Source of the DNA: Bacteroidales bacterium
GTDB lineage: Bacteria > Bacteroidota > Bacteroidia > Bacteroidales > UBA932
Assembly (NCBI GenBank): GCA_022653675.1
Contig: JALCST010000007.1
Span: 62,001-126,000, forward strand
Length of the DNA stretch: 64,000 nt
Reading direction: 5' to 3'
This document shows positions 23,512 through 31,439 of this stretch, piece after piece. A program made the position numbers and the translations under genes. How positions within the stretch are numbered: position 1 is the stretch's first letter; each line of letters starts with the position of its first letter. The notes under the pieces were generated by a model. That model had not been told where the DNA came from. It searched no databases and saw only the letters and a list, made by a program, of their open reading frames with translations.

Positions 23512-24134
23512 TCCTGTTTTTCCCCGTTTTTGTTCCCGAAATTGAAGTTGACGTCGGGAGCGTTCTCGGCACCTTCTGCCGCCTTGAAGTAAGCCTTCGT
23601 CTTGAAGCCGCACATCCCTGCGACTACGTTGTTGGGGAAACGGCGGACCATAGGGTTGTATACCCTTACCGATTCGTTGAAATCCCTTCTGGCAACGGCG
23701 ATGCGGTTTTCAGTCCCTTCCAGTTGGGCCTGAAGGTCGAGGAAGTTTTGGTTGGCTTTCAATTCGGGGTATCTTTCTATGGTTACGAGCATTTTGCTCA
23801 GGGCGCTGCTCAATGCGTCCTGCGCTTTCTGGAATTGCGCTATGTTTTCTTCGGTAAGGTTGCTGGCGTCGATTTTAGTCTGAGTGGCCGATGCCCGTGC
23901 ACTTACGACGGCTTCCAGGGTGCTTTTTTCGAAATCAGCGGCTCCCTGTACCGTGGAAACCAGTCTTGGTATAAGGTCTGAGCGACGCTGATACTGTGTT
24001 TCTACATTGCCCCATGCAGTATTTACTCTCTCTTCCTGACTTACGAGCCTGTTGTTGACTCCGATTCCCCACAATACCAGGATCAGTATTACCGCAATGG
24101 CAATTCCCCAACCGGTTATTTTACCTTTTTTCAT
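23508..24134 (-). CDS. lemA: LemA family membrane protein
   Basis: A 208-residue protein with one N-terminal transmembrane segment (WGIAIAVILILVLWGIG) followed by the LemA helical domain: NNRLVSQEERVNTAWGNVE, QRRSDLIPRLVSTVQ, NFLDLQAQLEGTENRIAVAR and YNPMVRRFPNNVVA. LemA is widespread but its function is poorly defined. In several bacteria it sits with envelope-stress membrane proteins. The operon here is unusual in ending with an AraC-type regulator. It is preceded 21 nt upstream by a small conserved gene. Confidence 0.93.
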   Translation of the reverse strand: MKKGKITGWGIAIAVILILVLWGIGVNNRLVSQEERVNTAWGNVETQYQRRSDLIPRLVSTVQGAADFEKSTLEAVVSARASATQTKIDASNLTEENIAQFQKAQDALSSALSKMLVTIERYPELKANQNFLDLQAQLEGTENRIAVARRDFNESVRVYNPMVRRFPNNVVAGMCGFKTKAYFKAAEGAENAPDVNFNFGNKNGEKQE

Positions 24135-24155
24135 TTTACTTCAGGGTTAATATGA

Positions 24156-24440
24156 TTATTTTTCCTTGGCGATTTCGCTGAGACGCTTGTAGTATCCGTC
24201 GACAGAGGTGAGCAGTTCTTTGTAAATGGCTTTGTATTGGGTTTTGAGCTTGACAGTCCCGCTCTTGTCGGGATGGTTAACCTTGTCGAAAAGGGTATTG
24301 GCGAGGCCGACCGCTTCCATTACGATCCGGTTTACTTTGTCGGGGTTCTTGTCGGGATGCAGATCGGTGAAAAGAAGGCAATCTGATATGAAATCGTTTA
24401 TGACATATTCTATGTCTTTCTTGATGACTCTAAGGTTCAT
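24156..24440 (-). CDS. Conserved small helical protein, first gene of LemA operon
   Basis: A 94-residue soluble, largely helical protein with no signal peptide. It has several charged pairs (RVIKKDIEYVINDFISD, HPDKNPDKVNRIV, YKRLSEIAKEK). I recognise no domain. It begins the operon that continues with lemA (21-nt gap). A -7 box TATATTTG is 28 nt upstream. Coding is supported by position and by codon pattern. Confidence 0.72.
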   Translation of the reverse strand: MNLRVIKKDIEYVINDFISDCLLFTDLHPDKNPDKVNRIVMEAVGLANTLFDKVNHPDKSGTVKLKTQYKAIYKELLTSVDGYYKRLSEIAKEK

Positions 24441-24467
24441 ATTCGGGAGGTTTTAAATAAATCTTTG

Positions 24468-24475
24468 CAAATATA
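24468..24475 (-). promoter_or_regulatory. -7 box of the LemA operon
   Basis: TATATTTG on the minus strand, 27 nt before the ATG at 24440; no clear -33 element. Confidence 0.55.
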
Positions 24476-24483
24476 TGTAAAAA

Positions 24484-25665
24484 TTACAAATTGATAATAT
24501 CCGGTTTCTTGGTAAGTCCGAGTCCCGGTTTGTCAAATAACGTCACTTTACCGTTTACAAGTTTCATACCGTCGAAGCAGTCGTTAGCTATAAGTATATT
24601 ACCGTCCAGGTCTGCCCACGTGACTTTAGGTGCTATTTGGGCTGCGGCGGAAATGGCTACGGAAGTCTCTGTCATGCAGCCCACCATCAGTTTCATCCTG
24701 AAATCCTGCGCCAGTGAAATCATCTCGCGGGCCTCGCGCATGCCGGTGCATTTCATGAGCTTGATGTTGATGCCGCTGTAAACTCCTTTCAGATGTGGTA
24801 TGTCGGTGAGGCGCTGGCACGCTTCGTCGGCTATTATAGGCAGAGGACTACGTTCAGTAACCCATGCCGTCTCATCGAGCCATGCTTTCGGCATAGGTTG
24901 CTCTATCATCACTACGTTGCGCTCGCTCAACCAGTTTATCATGTCGAGTGCATAATATTTGTCCTTCCATCCCTGGTTGGCGTCGATACAGATAGGGGTA
25001 TTAAGCTTTGAGCGGATCATCTTTATCATCCTCTTATCCTGGGCATCGCCTATTCCGAGTTTTACCTTTATTATCTTGGCCCATGCGGCATCTTCGATTT
25101 TCTTGTTAAGAATATCATCGTCCGCATCATAGCCTATCGTGTAGCTGGTATACGGGGTCTTTTCAGGATTGAAGCCCCATATCTTCCACCACGGCTGTCC
25201 GAAAATATTGCCGATCAGATCATGCAGTGCTATGTCGACGGAGGCCTTTGCGGCGCAATTGTTTGTGGTTACCTTGTCGATGGCTGGCAATATGTCGTCC
25301 AGTACGAAGGGGTTGTCGAATTTATCGAGCACGGGGCGTGCCTTAAGCAGAAACTGGTTGCACGACTCCTGCGTTTCGCCAAGGTATGGAGGCATTGCCG
25401 CTTCACCGTATCCCTTGTATCCGTCCCATGTGATCCTTGTTATGACGATCGGGGTGCTGGTCCTGGAACAACCGGAAATGGTGAACGTATACTTCATCTG
25501 GCCAGTGAAATTTTCCCAGTCGAGCTGCATTTTCTTGCTTCCTCCCTTCCTCCGTTGTTCTACCGGAGTGCGGGCGAAAAGATCGTTGGGATTTAGGATC
25601 ATGGCTGCCGCCGTAAGTACGCCGGCGGTCTTTATGAAATCGCGTCTGTTTTGTTTTTGAGACAT
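24484..25665 (-). CDS. L-Ala-D/L-Glu dipeptide epimerase, Tat-exported
   Basis: An enolase-superfamily enzyme of 393 residues that converts L-Ala-D-Glu from peptidoglycan to L-Ala-L-Glu. It starts with a twin-arginine signal (RRDFIKTAGVLTAAAM). Catalytic features: KVKLGIG (Lys pair of the KxK motif), metal ligands in CIDANQGW, MIEQPM and IADEAC, and the second lysine in GINIKLMK. The gene begins 3 nt after the stop of an NlpC/P60 endopeptidase gene that would supply its substrate. Export of this usually cytoplasmic enzyme places recycling in the periplasm, as in other Bacteroidales. Confidence 0.9.
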   Translation of the reverse strand: MSQKQNRRDFIKTAGVLTAAAMILNPNDLFARTPVEQRRKGGSKKMQLDWENFTGQMKYTFTISGCSRTSTPIVITRITWDGYKGYGEAAMPPYLGETQESCNQFLLKARPVLDKFDNPFVLDDILPAIDKVTTNNCAAKASVDIALHDLIGNIFGQPWWKIWGFNPEKTPYTSYTIGYDADDDILNKKIEDAAWAKIIKVKLGIGDAQDKRMIKMIRSKLNTPICIDANQGWKDKYYALDMINWLSERNVVMIEQPMPKAWLDETAWVTERSPLPIIADEACQRLTDIPHLKGVYSGINIKLMKCTGMREAREMISLAQDFRMKLMVGCMTETSVAISAAAQIAPKVTWADLDGNILIANDCFDGMKLVNGKVTLFDKPGLGLTKKPDIINL

Positions 25666-25668
25666 AGT

Positions 25669-26670
25669 TTATTCCTGTTTTACCTTGATGGTGACAATTC
25701 CCAATCCCTTGTCTTCGTTTCCGATGATTCTGCGTGCACGAAGTGGCTTCCTTTCGTAGTAATCGGTGGTTCCTTTGCGGAGATTGCCGTAACGGACCAT
25801 TCCCGAGGAATGCAGGAATTCGCCATCCCCGATATAAAGGGCGACGTGGGATATTTTTTCCTTTTCCCCGCCCTTGGCTTCGGTCCCGAAGAAAATCAGG
25901 TCGCCGGCCTGAAGGTTGTCGAAACCATTTGCGATGTCGACCTCGGTCCCGGTTTTGACCTGCTGCGATGCGTCACGTTTGAGGATTATCCCGTTCATGA
26001 AATATACCGTCTTGACGAATCCGCTGCAGTCCATTCCTTTTACGGAAGTTCCACCCCAAACATACGGGAAACCGATGAACTCCCTTGCGGTAGCGATTAT
26101 ATTGCCTGGTGTCGCTTCCCGGGAATCGAGCCACCCTTCACGGTCCATGACGGCCGATTCCTTTACAAACCCTTTCCTCCCGTCGTGCGTTACTATGCTT
26201 GCATATCCGTTTGCATCGAGGACCGGATCCCCCTTTAGGACCATATCTCCCATGACGGCGTCGCTGATTACTTCGGAAGTCTCGGAAGGTTCCCTGCGAA
26301 ACAATGTGTAATGGACGTTCACGACATATTCCGGTTTTGCAAGCCATACGGCATATTGCGTGCTGTCCATCCTGCAGACGCTCATGGCGGGGCACCATCC
26401 CTCGTAACCGTCCGGAGTAGTAACTTCCAGCCACCCGTCTGAAGAGTCCCTGACCTCCATGGTCATTCCCATGAGGGCTTGCGTCGCCGATTCGGCATCC
26501 CAGTCAGGTTTTGTATTGATTTGCACTACTGAAAGTTTTCCTATTGCGTAGCCGCAAAAGGAGTCGCTGTCGGCTCCGGCAGGCGTTTTTTCCCCGGAAC
26601 CCTTGTTGTTGCAGGATACGGCCGTCATGCATAGAACGACCGTAACAAGAATGAGAATCGTTCGTTTCAT
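25669..26670 (-). CDS. NlpC/P60 gamma-D-Glu-diamino-acid endopeptidase lipoprotein with SH3 domains
   Basis: A 333-residue lipoprotein (lipobox AVSC). Two SH3-like segments (GWLEVTTPDGYEGWCP; GYASIVTHDGRKGFV) precede an NlpC/P60 domain. That domain has catalytic Cys215 in GMDCSGFVKTVY, the substrate-pocket segment PYVWGG and the His motif ISHVALYIG. It cuts the gamma-D-Glu-mDAP bond of L-Ala-gamma-D-Glu-mDAP peptides. The adjacent dipeptide epimerase takes over the L-Ala-D-Glu product. The frame opens at 26721, but the ATG at 26670 gives the proper signal peptide. Confidence 0.9.
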   Translation of the reverse strand: MKRTILILVTVVLCMTAVSCNNKGSGEKTPAGADSDSFCGYAIGKLSVVQINTKPDWDAESATQALMGMTMEVRDSSDGWLEVTTPDGYEGWCPAMSVCRMDSTQYAVWLAKPEYVVNVHYTLFRREPSETSEVISDAVMGDMVLKGDPVLDANGYASIVTHDGRKGFVKESAVMDREGWLDSREATPGNIIATAREFIGFPYVWGGTSVKGMDCSGFVKTVYFMNGIILKRDASQQVKTGTEVDIANGFDNLQAGDLIFFGTEAKGGEKEKISHVALYIGDGEFLHSSGMVRYGNLRKGTTDYYERKPLRARRIIGNEDKGLGIVTIKVKQE

Positions 26671-26677
26671 ATCATTG

Positions 26678-26685
26678 CAAAAATA
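26678..26685 (-). promoter_or_regulatory. -7 box of the NlpC/P60-epimerase operon
   Basis: TATTTTTG on the minus strand ends 7 nt before the ATG at 26670, implying a nearly leaderless mRNA. Confidence 0.5.
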
Positions 26686-26694
26686 GGAAATATT

Positions 26695-26702
26695 TATATT
26701 TG
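26695..26702 (+). promoter_or_regulatory. -7 box of the radical SAM gene
   Basis: TATATTTG, 21 nt before the ATG at 26724, divergent from the minus-strand box at 26678-26685. Confidence 0.55.
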
Positions 26703-26723
26703 CCGAAAGAAAAGCTGTCATTA

Positions 26724-27662
26724 ATGAATCGTCAGGATTTAGGCGGACACAGGTATAATTCCTTTACAGGTTATTTTAAGAGAAAATATGGCTGCCGGCT
26801 TCAGAAAGTCGTCATAGATGCCGGTTTTACCTGTCCCAACCGTGACGGTACGGCCGGCCTGGGAGGTTGTACCTATTGTGACAACAGGGCATTCCATCCT
26901 TCTTACAGCACCCCGGACAAATCCATCTCGGAACAGATAGACGAGGGTATAGAGTTCCATAAGGTCCGTTACCGTCATGTTACGCAATACCTTGCTTATT
27001 TTCAGCCTTATTCGAATACCTATGCTCCCCTCGGGAAGCTGAAGGCCCTCTATTCGGAGGCGCTTGCACATCCCGGGGTGCGCGGCATCGTCCTGGGGAC
27101 AAGGCCTGATTGTATGGACGATGCTAAGCTGGCCTATCTGAAGGAGCTTTCCGAACGGCATGTCGTAATAATCGAATACGGGATCGAATCCTGTTTCGAC
27201 GAAACCTTGCTTCGGATCAATCGCGGGCACGATTTTCAATGTGCTGTAAATACGGTCAATGCTACAGCCGGATACGGGATCGAACAGTGCGCGCATTTTA
27301 TTTTCGGCCTGCCCGGAGAGAGCAAGGAAATGATGCTCGACGAGGCTTCGATAATAAACGGGCTGCCGGTTCAGTCGCTGAAATTCCATCAGTTGCAGAT
27401 AGTAAAGGGCACCGCCATGGAAAAGGAGTTCTCCGGACATCCCGGGGAGTTCGTGACGTGGAGCCTGGACGAATATATCGATTTCTTCATCTCCTTTCTC
27501 GAAAGGCTCGATCAGAGATTCTTGATAGAGAGGTTTATAGGAGAAGTCCCTCCGAGATTTGTCAATGCAACGCCATGGGGATTGATACGTAATGTGGATA
27601 TTCTCAGAATGTTGGATAAGAGAATGGAAGAGAGGGACACTTGGCAGGGAAAATTATTGTAA
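26724..27662 (+). CDS. Radical SAM protein, YhcC/TIGR01212 family
   Basis: A 312-residue cytoplasmic protein. The family N-terminus reads GHRYNSFTGYFKRKYGCRLQ, and the iron-sulfur motif CPNRDGTAGLGGCTYC supplies the three cysteines for the [4Fe-4S] cluster. A radical SAM barrel follows (GTRPDCMDD, VIIEYGIESCFD, AHFIFGLPGES). The family lacks an agreed substrate. The ATG at 26724 is preferred over the upstream frame opening. The 3' neighbour is guaB. Confidence 0.9.
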   Translation: MNRQDLGGHRYNSFTGYFKRKYGCRLQKVVIDAGFTCPNRDGTAGLGGCTYCDNRAFHPSYSTPDKSISEQIDEGIEFHKVRYRHVTQYLAYFQPYSNTYAPLGKLKALYSEALAHPGVRGIVLGTRPDCMDDAKLAYLKELSERHVVIIEYGIESCFDETLLRINRGHDFQCAVNTVNATAGYGIEQCAHFIFGLPGESKEMMLDEASIINGLPVQSLKFHQLQIVKGTAMEKEFSGHPGEFVTWSLDEYIDFFISFLERLDQRFLIERFIGEVPPRFVNATPWGLIRNVDILRMLDKRMEERDTWQGKLL

Positions 27663-27669
27663 TTTTTCA

Positions 27670-27677
27670 TATCTTTG
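27670..27677 (+). promoter_or_regulatory. -7 box of guaB
   Basis: TATCTTTG, 29 nt before the ATG at 27707; matches TANNTTTG. No well-spaced TTG. Confidence 0.5.
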
Positions 27678-27706
27678 CCTTTTAATAAAGTACAATACAA
27701 GACAAG

Positions 27707-29170
27707 ATGATTGATAACAGTAAAATGCCGGAAGGACTGACGTTTGATGACGTCCTCCTCGTTCCGGCCCATTCCGACGTACTTCCACGGGAAGTCGACA
27801 TTACCTCCCGTTTCACTCATGAGATTGAGCTCCGTACTCCCATAGTATCCGCTGCGATGGATACGGTGACCGAATACGAGACGGCTATCGCCCTGGCCCG
27901 CGAAGGAGGCATAGGTGTAATCCACAAGAACATGCCCATCGAAGATCAGTGTGCCCAGGTTCGCAAGGTGAAGCGCGCTGAAAACGGGATGATAGACGAT
28001 CCCGTCACCATCAAGGGGGACGCGACGGTTGGAGATGCTCTCAAGATGATGGAAGACAATCATATAGGTGGACTGCCTGTGGTGGATGAACATAGGAAGC
28101 TGGTCGGCATACTGACCAACCGCGACCTCCGGTTCCTCGAGAACATGGGTACCCCCGTTTCGGAAGTGATGACGAAGGAGAATCTTGTCGTGGCTCCTAA
28201 GAATACGGATACCCGCATGGCCACCAAGATATTGAAGAAGCATAAGGTGGAGAAGCTGCCTGTCGTGGACAGCGACGGAACTCTCTTGGGGTTGATCACT
28301 TACAAGGACATATGCAAGATCAAGGACAACCCGATCGCCAGCAAGGATGACAAGGGCCGCCTGATGGTGGCGGCTGCCGTAGGGATCAAGTCGGACAGCA
28401 TTTCCAAAGCCGAAAGGCTTATCGACGCGCAAGTGGATGCCATAGTTCTCGATACGTCGCATGGCCATTCCGAAGGTGTTCTCCAGATGATAAAAAAGAT
28501 TCGCGATGCGTTTCCACACATACAGATAGTAGCCGGTAACATCGCTACGGCCGAGGCTGCGGTAGCATTGAAGGAGTGTGGGGTAGATGCCGTCAAGGTA
28601 GGAATCGGTCCTGGGTCCATCTGTACCACGAGGATAATCGCCGGAATCGGAGTTCCGCAGCTAACCGCGATCATGGACGTCTATTCCGCCCTCAAGGGGT
28701 CGGGGCTGCCTATAATAGCTGACGGAGGAATACGTTATTCCGGTGACATCGTAAAGGCTCTTGCCGCAGGCGGAGATACCATCATGGCGGGTTCGCTTTT
28801 CGCAGGGGTGGAGGAGTCGCCGGGCGAAACCATAATCTTCAACGGCAGGAAATTCAAGTCCTATCGAGGAATGGGTTCGCTCGAAGCCATGCAACTGGGG
28901 TCGAAGGACCGTTATTTCCAGGATATGGAAGAAGATGTTAAGAAGCTCGTCCCTGAAGGCATAGTAGCCCAGGTCCCGTATAAGGGGACTCTCGCGGAGG
29001 TCGTTTACCAGCTTGTCGGTGGCATCCGTTCCGGCATGGGATATTGCGGGGCGCACGACATATCCGATTTGCGGGGAGCCAAGTTCATCAGGATAACTTC
29101 TGCTGGAGAGATAGAAAGCCATCCACACGATGTCACGATAACCAGGGAGGCTCCGAACTATTCAAGATAA
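27707..29170 (+). CDS. guaB: IMP dehydrogenase
   Basis: IMP dehydrogenase makes XMP from IMP with NAD+, the committed step to GMP. The 487-residue product has the N-terminal signature [20 protein letters not shown], two CBS domains (about 95-205, with [17 protein letters not shown] and [12 protein letters not shown]), the catalytic cysteine loop [13 protein letters not shown], and the flap region [12 protein letters not shown]. Length is normal. Eleven nucleotides separate it from the following chaperone genes, so they may be co-transcribed. Confidence 0.97.
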   Translation: MIDNSKMPEGLTFDDVLLVPAHSDVLPREVDITSRFTHEIELRTPIVSAAMDTVTEYETAIALAREGGIGVIHKNMPIEDQCAQVRKVKRAENGMIDDPVTIKGDATVGDALKMMEDNHIGGLPVVDEHRKLVGILTNRDLRFLENMGTPVSEVMTKENLVVAPKNTDTRMATKILKKHKVEKLPVVDSDGTLLGLITYKDICKIKDNPIASKDDKGRLMVAAAVGIKSDSISKAERLIDAQVDAIVLDTSHGHSEGVLQMIKKIRDAFPHIQIVAGNIATAEAAVALKECGVDAVKVGIGPGSICTTRIIAGIGVPQLTAIMDVYSALKGSGLPIIADGGIRYSGDIVKALAAGGDTIMAGSLFAGVEESPGETIIFNGRKFKSYRGMGSLEAMQLGSKDRYFQDMEEDVKKLVPEGIVAQVPYKGTLAEVVYQLVGGIRSGMGYCGAHDISDLRGAKFIRITSAGEIESHPHDVTITREAPNYSR

Positions 29171-29182
29171 AATTTTTCCATC

Positions 29183-30076
29183 ATGGGAAAGATCACTCGT
29201 GCCCCAATGAGTATAAGAAGGGCGGTTTTTGCGCTGCCCTTGGTACTGCTCGCGATATTGCCTTCCTGCAATTATTTCCGTTCTTTCACGAACCGTGATA
29301 AAGTGGCAAAGGTGGGAAACCGGATACTTTACAGAAGCGATTTGCGAAAAATAATTCCCGCTGGTACTTCCCCGGAAGACAGCACCAAGATGGCCGAACG
29401 GTATGTCAACTCGTGGGCGCTGAGTAATCTTTTGCTCATGGAAGCCGAAAAACAACTTTCCAAGCCGGAAAAGGATATAACCGAAAATGTTGAGGACTTC
29501 AAGAAAATGCTTTTGGGATACCGTTACGAGAACAGTTATCTCGAATCGCATCTCGATACGGTCATAACCGGTGGGGAGTGCCTGAAATATTACGAAGACA
29601 ACAAGCAGGCCTTCATTTGCAGCGAACCTGTAGTAAAGGCGCGGGTCATCAGGATCGATCCCTCTTCCTCCAATTATGCGTTGATAAGGAAAAACTATAC
29701 GACCACCGATCCTGAGGAATCCGATGACCTTAAGTCCCTTTGCGATTCTTATGCCGACGGCTATACGGTGTTTGATGACAAGTACGTAGGGTTGGATGCG
29801 GTGGCCCAGTATGCCGGAATTTCGGTAAAGGAGATAATCGGTTACATGAAGAGGGGTAATTCATTCGAAATAGAGGGAACGGCTCTGAACTATCTGGTTT
29901 TCATATACGAAAAGTTCGACAAGGGGGAAATCTCGCCGTTTGAATACAACGAAGGAAAAATAAGGGTTGCGATACTTAGCAAAAGAAAGCAGGACCTTCT
30001 TTCGAATTTGGAACGGGACTTGCTAGATGATGCGTTGAATACCCGCAAATTAAAACTGTACAATAAAAATGATTAA
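29183..30076 (+). CDS. SurA/PpiC-like periplasmic lipoprotein
   Basis: A 297-residue lipoprotein (lipobox LPSC). The mature N-terminus (VAKVGNRILYRSDLRKIIP) matches the SurA-N-like helical region, with a helical rest and no obvious parvulin core, so it may act as a chaperone without isomerase activity. It overlaps the next gene by 8 nt (ATGATTAA), which encodes a full SurA. Bacteroidales commonly have two or three such genes in a row here. It probably assists outer-membrane protein folding. Confidence 0.78.
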   Translation: MGKITRAPMSIRRAVFALPLVLLAILPSCNYFRSFTNRDKVAKVGNRILYRSDLRKIIPAGTSPEDSTKMAERYVNSWALSNLLLMEAEKQLSKPEKDITENVEDFKKMLLGYRYENSYLESHLDTVITGGECLKYYEDNKQAFICSEPVVKARVIRIDPSSSNYALIRKNYTTTDPEESDDLKSLCDSYADGYTVFDDKYVGLDAVAQYAGISVKEIIGYMKRGNSFEIEGTALNYLVFIYEKFDKGEISPFEYNEGKIRVAILSKRKQDLLSNLERDLLDDALNTRKLKLYNKND

Positions 30077-31439
30077 GTCTTCTTTCATTGCGTCTGCCGC
30101 GGCACTTGCACTTTTTTCGATCCCTTACGCCGCAAAGGCGCAGACTTACAATAATGGTCTCATAGATAAGACCGTCGCAATAGTAGGAGATGACGTTGTG
30201 CTCCTTTCGGACATCGAAGGCGAGGTCCAGGTCATGCAAGCTCAGGGAATGGCCACCGATAAAGATGCGCGTTGTGAAGTTCTGGAAGGGATACTTACGC
30301 AAAACCTTTTTCTGAACCAGGCTAGGCTGGACAGTCTCAAGCCCAACCAGGAAGCCGTAGAAAGCGAGCTTTCCAGCCGTGTAAACAACGTGGTTTCCCA
30401 GCTTGGAAGCGAGGCTGCTGTAGAAAAATATTTCGGTCGTGCAATGTATCGCCTGCGCGACGAGTGGCGCGAAACACTTACAGATCAGATGTTTGTACAA
30501 CAGGAACAGCAGGAAATCGTCAAGAAGGTTCCCAAACTGACTCCGGAAGATGTTAAGGCTTACTGCGATTCCATGCCTGAAGAGGACCTGCCTGTCATTT
30601 CCACCCAATACCGTATAAGTCAGATAGTGCTTTATCCGAAAAAGGATTCGGCGGTAATGGCTGTCAAGGAGAAACTGCTGGAATTCAGGCGCAGGATCAT
30701 TAAGGGCGAGAAATTCGCCACACTTGCCATCCTCTATTCCCAGGATCCCGGAAGTGCTTCCAAGGGAGGGGAGTTGGGGGTGCATTCCAAGAGCATATTC
30801 TGGCCTGCATTCTCCGATGCGGCCATGGTCCTCAAACCCGGTGAAGTTTCCCAGATCGTTGAGACTCCCGACGGATTCCATCTAATCCAGATGATAGAGA
30901 GGAACGGGGATATGATAAATGTCCGTCATATTCTTCTCAAGCCTCATTATACGGAAAATGACCGTAATATGGCGTTCAATCGTCTAGACAGCATCCGCAA
31001 TGCTGTCGTCGTGGACAGTACCCTCACTTTCTTCGATGCCGCCCGGATATATTCCCGCGATCCTAAAACACGTACCAACGGCGGTCTCATGGCGGACGAA
31101 AACACCGGTTCATCATATTATGAAAAGGACCAGTTGAAGCCAGCCGATTACAATATATTGAAAAACCTTAAGGAGGGAGAGGTTTCCGAGCCTTTCGAGT
31201 CGACCGACAACGAAGGCAGCGGTAATACCATTTACAAGATAATCCGTTTGGACAAAATCATTCCTTCCCATGTCGCAAATCCCGAGACCGATTACACCGT
31301 GCTCCTTAACGATGCAAAGAACAAGAAATCACAGGCTGCACTTGACGCTTTTATTTCCGAAAAACAGAAGAGCGCCTATATCGTGATCGACCCGATGTTT
31401 AGCGGGTGCCATTTCAAAAGGAAAGGATGGATTAAATGA
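30069..31439 (+). CDS. Periplasmic peptidyl-prolyl isomerase, SurA-like
   Basis: A 456-residue protein with a cleaved signal peptide (AAKAQ). It has a SurA N-domain (LIDKTVAIVGDDVVLLSDIE and EVLEGILTQNLFLNQA) and two parvulin domains: SQIVLYPKK to LKPGEVSQIVETPDGFHLIQ, and NVRHILLKPHYT to EGEVSEPFES. It helps outer-membrane beta-barrels fold. It is translationally coupled to its neighbours on both sides (8-nt and ATGA overlaps), including the OstA-like gene downstream. Confidence 0.92.
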   Translation: MIKSSFIASAAALALFSIPYAAKAQTYNNGLIDKTVAIVGDDVVLLSDIEGEVQVMQAQGMATDKDARCEVLEGILTQNLFLNQARLDSLKPNQEAVESELSSRVNNVVSQLGSEAAVEKYFGRAMYRLRDEWRETLTDQMFVQQEQQEIVKKVPKLTPEDVKAYCDSMPEEDLPVISTQYRISQIVLYPKKDSAVMAVKEKLLEFRRRIIKGEKFATLAILYSQDPGSASKGGELGVHSKSIFWPAFSDAAMVLKPGEVSQIVETPDGFHLIQMIERNGDMINVRHILLKPHYTENDRNMAFNRLDSIRNAVVVDSTLTFFDAARIYSRDPKTRTNGGLMADENTGSSYYEKDQLKPADYNILKNLKEGEVSEPFESTDNEGSGNTIYKIIRLDKIIPSHVANPETDYTVLLNDAKNKKSQAALDAFISEKQKSAYIVIDPMFSGCHFKRKGWIK

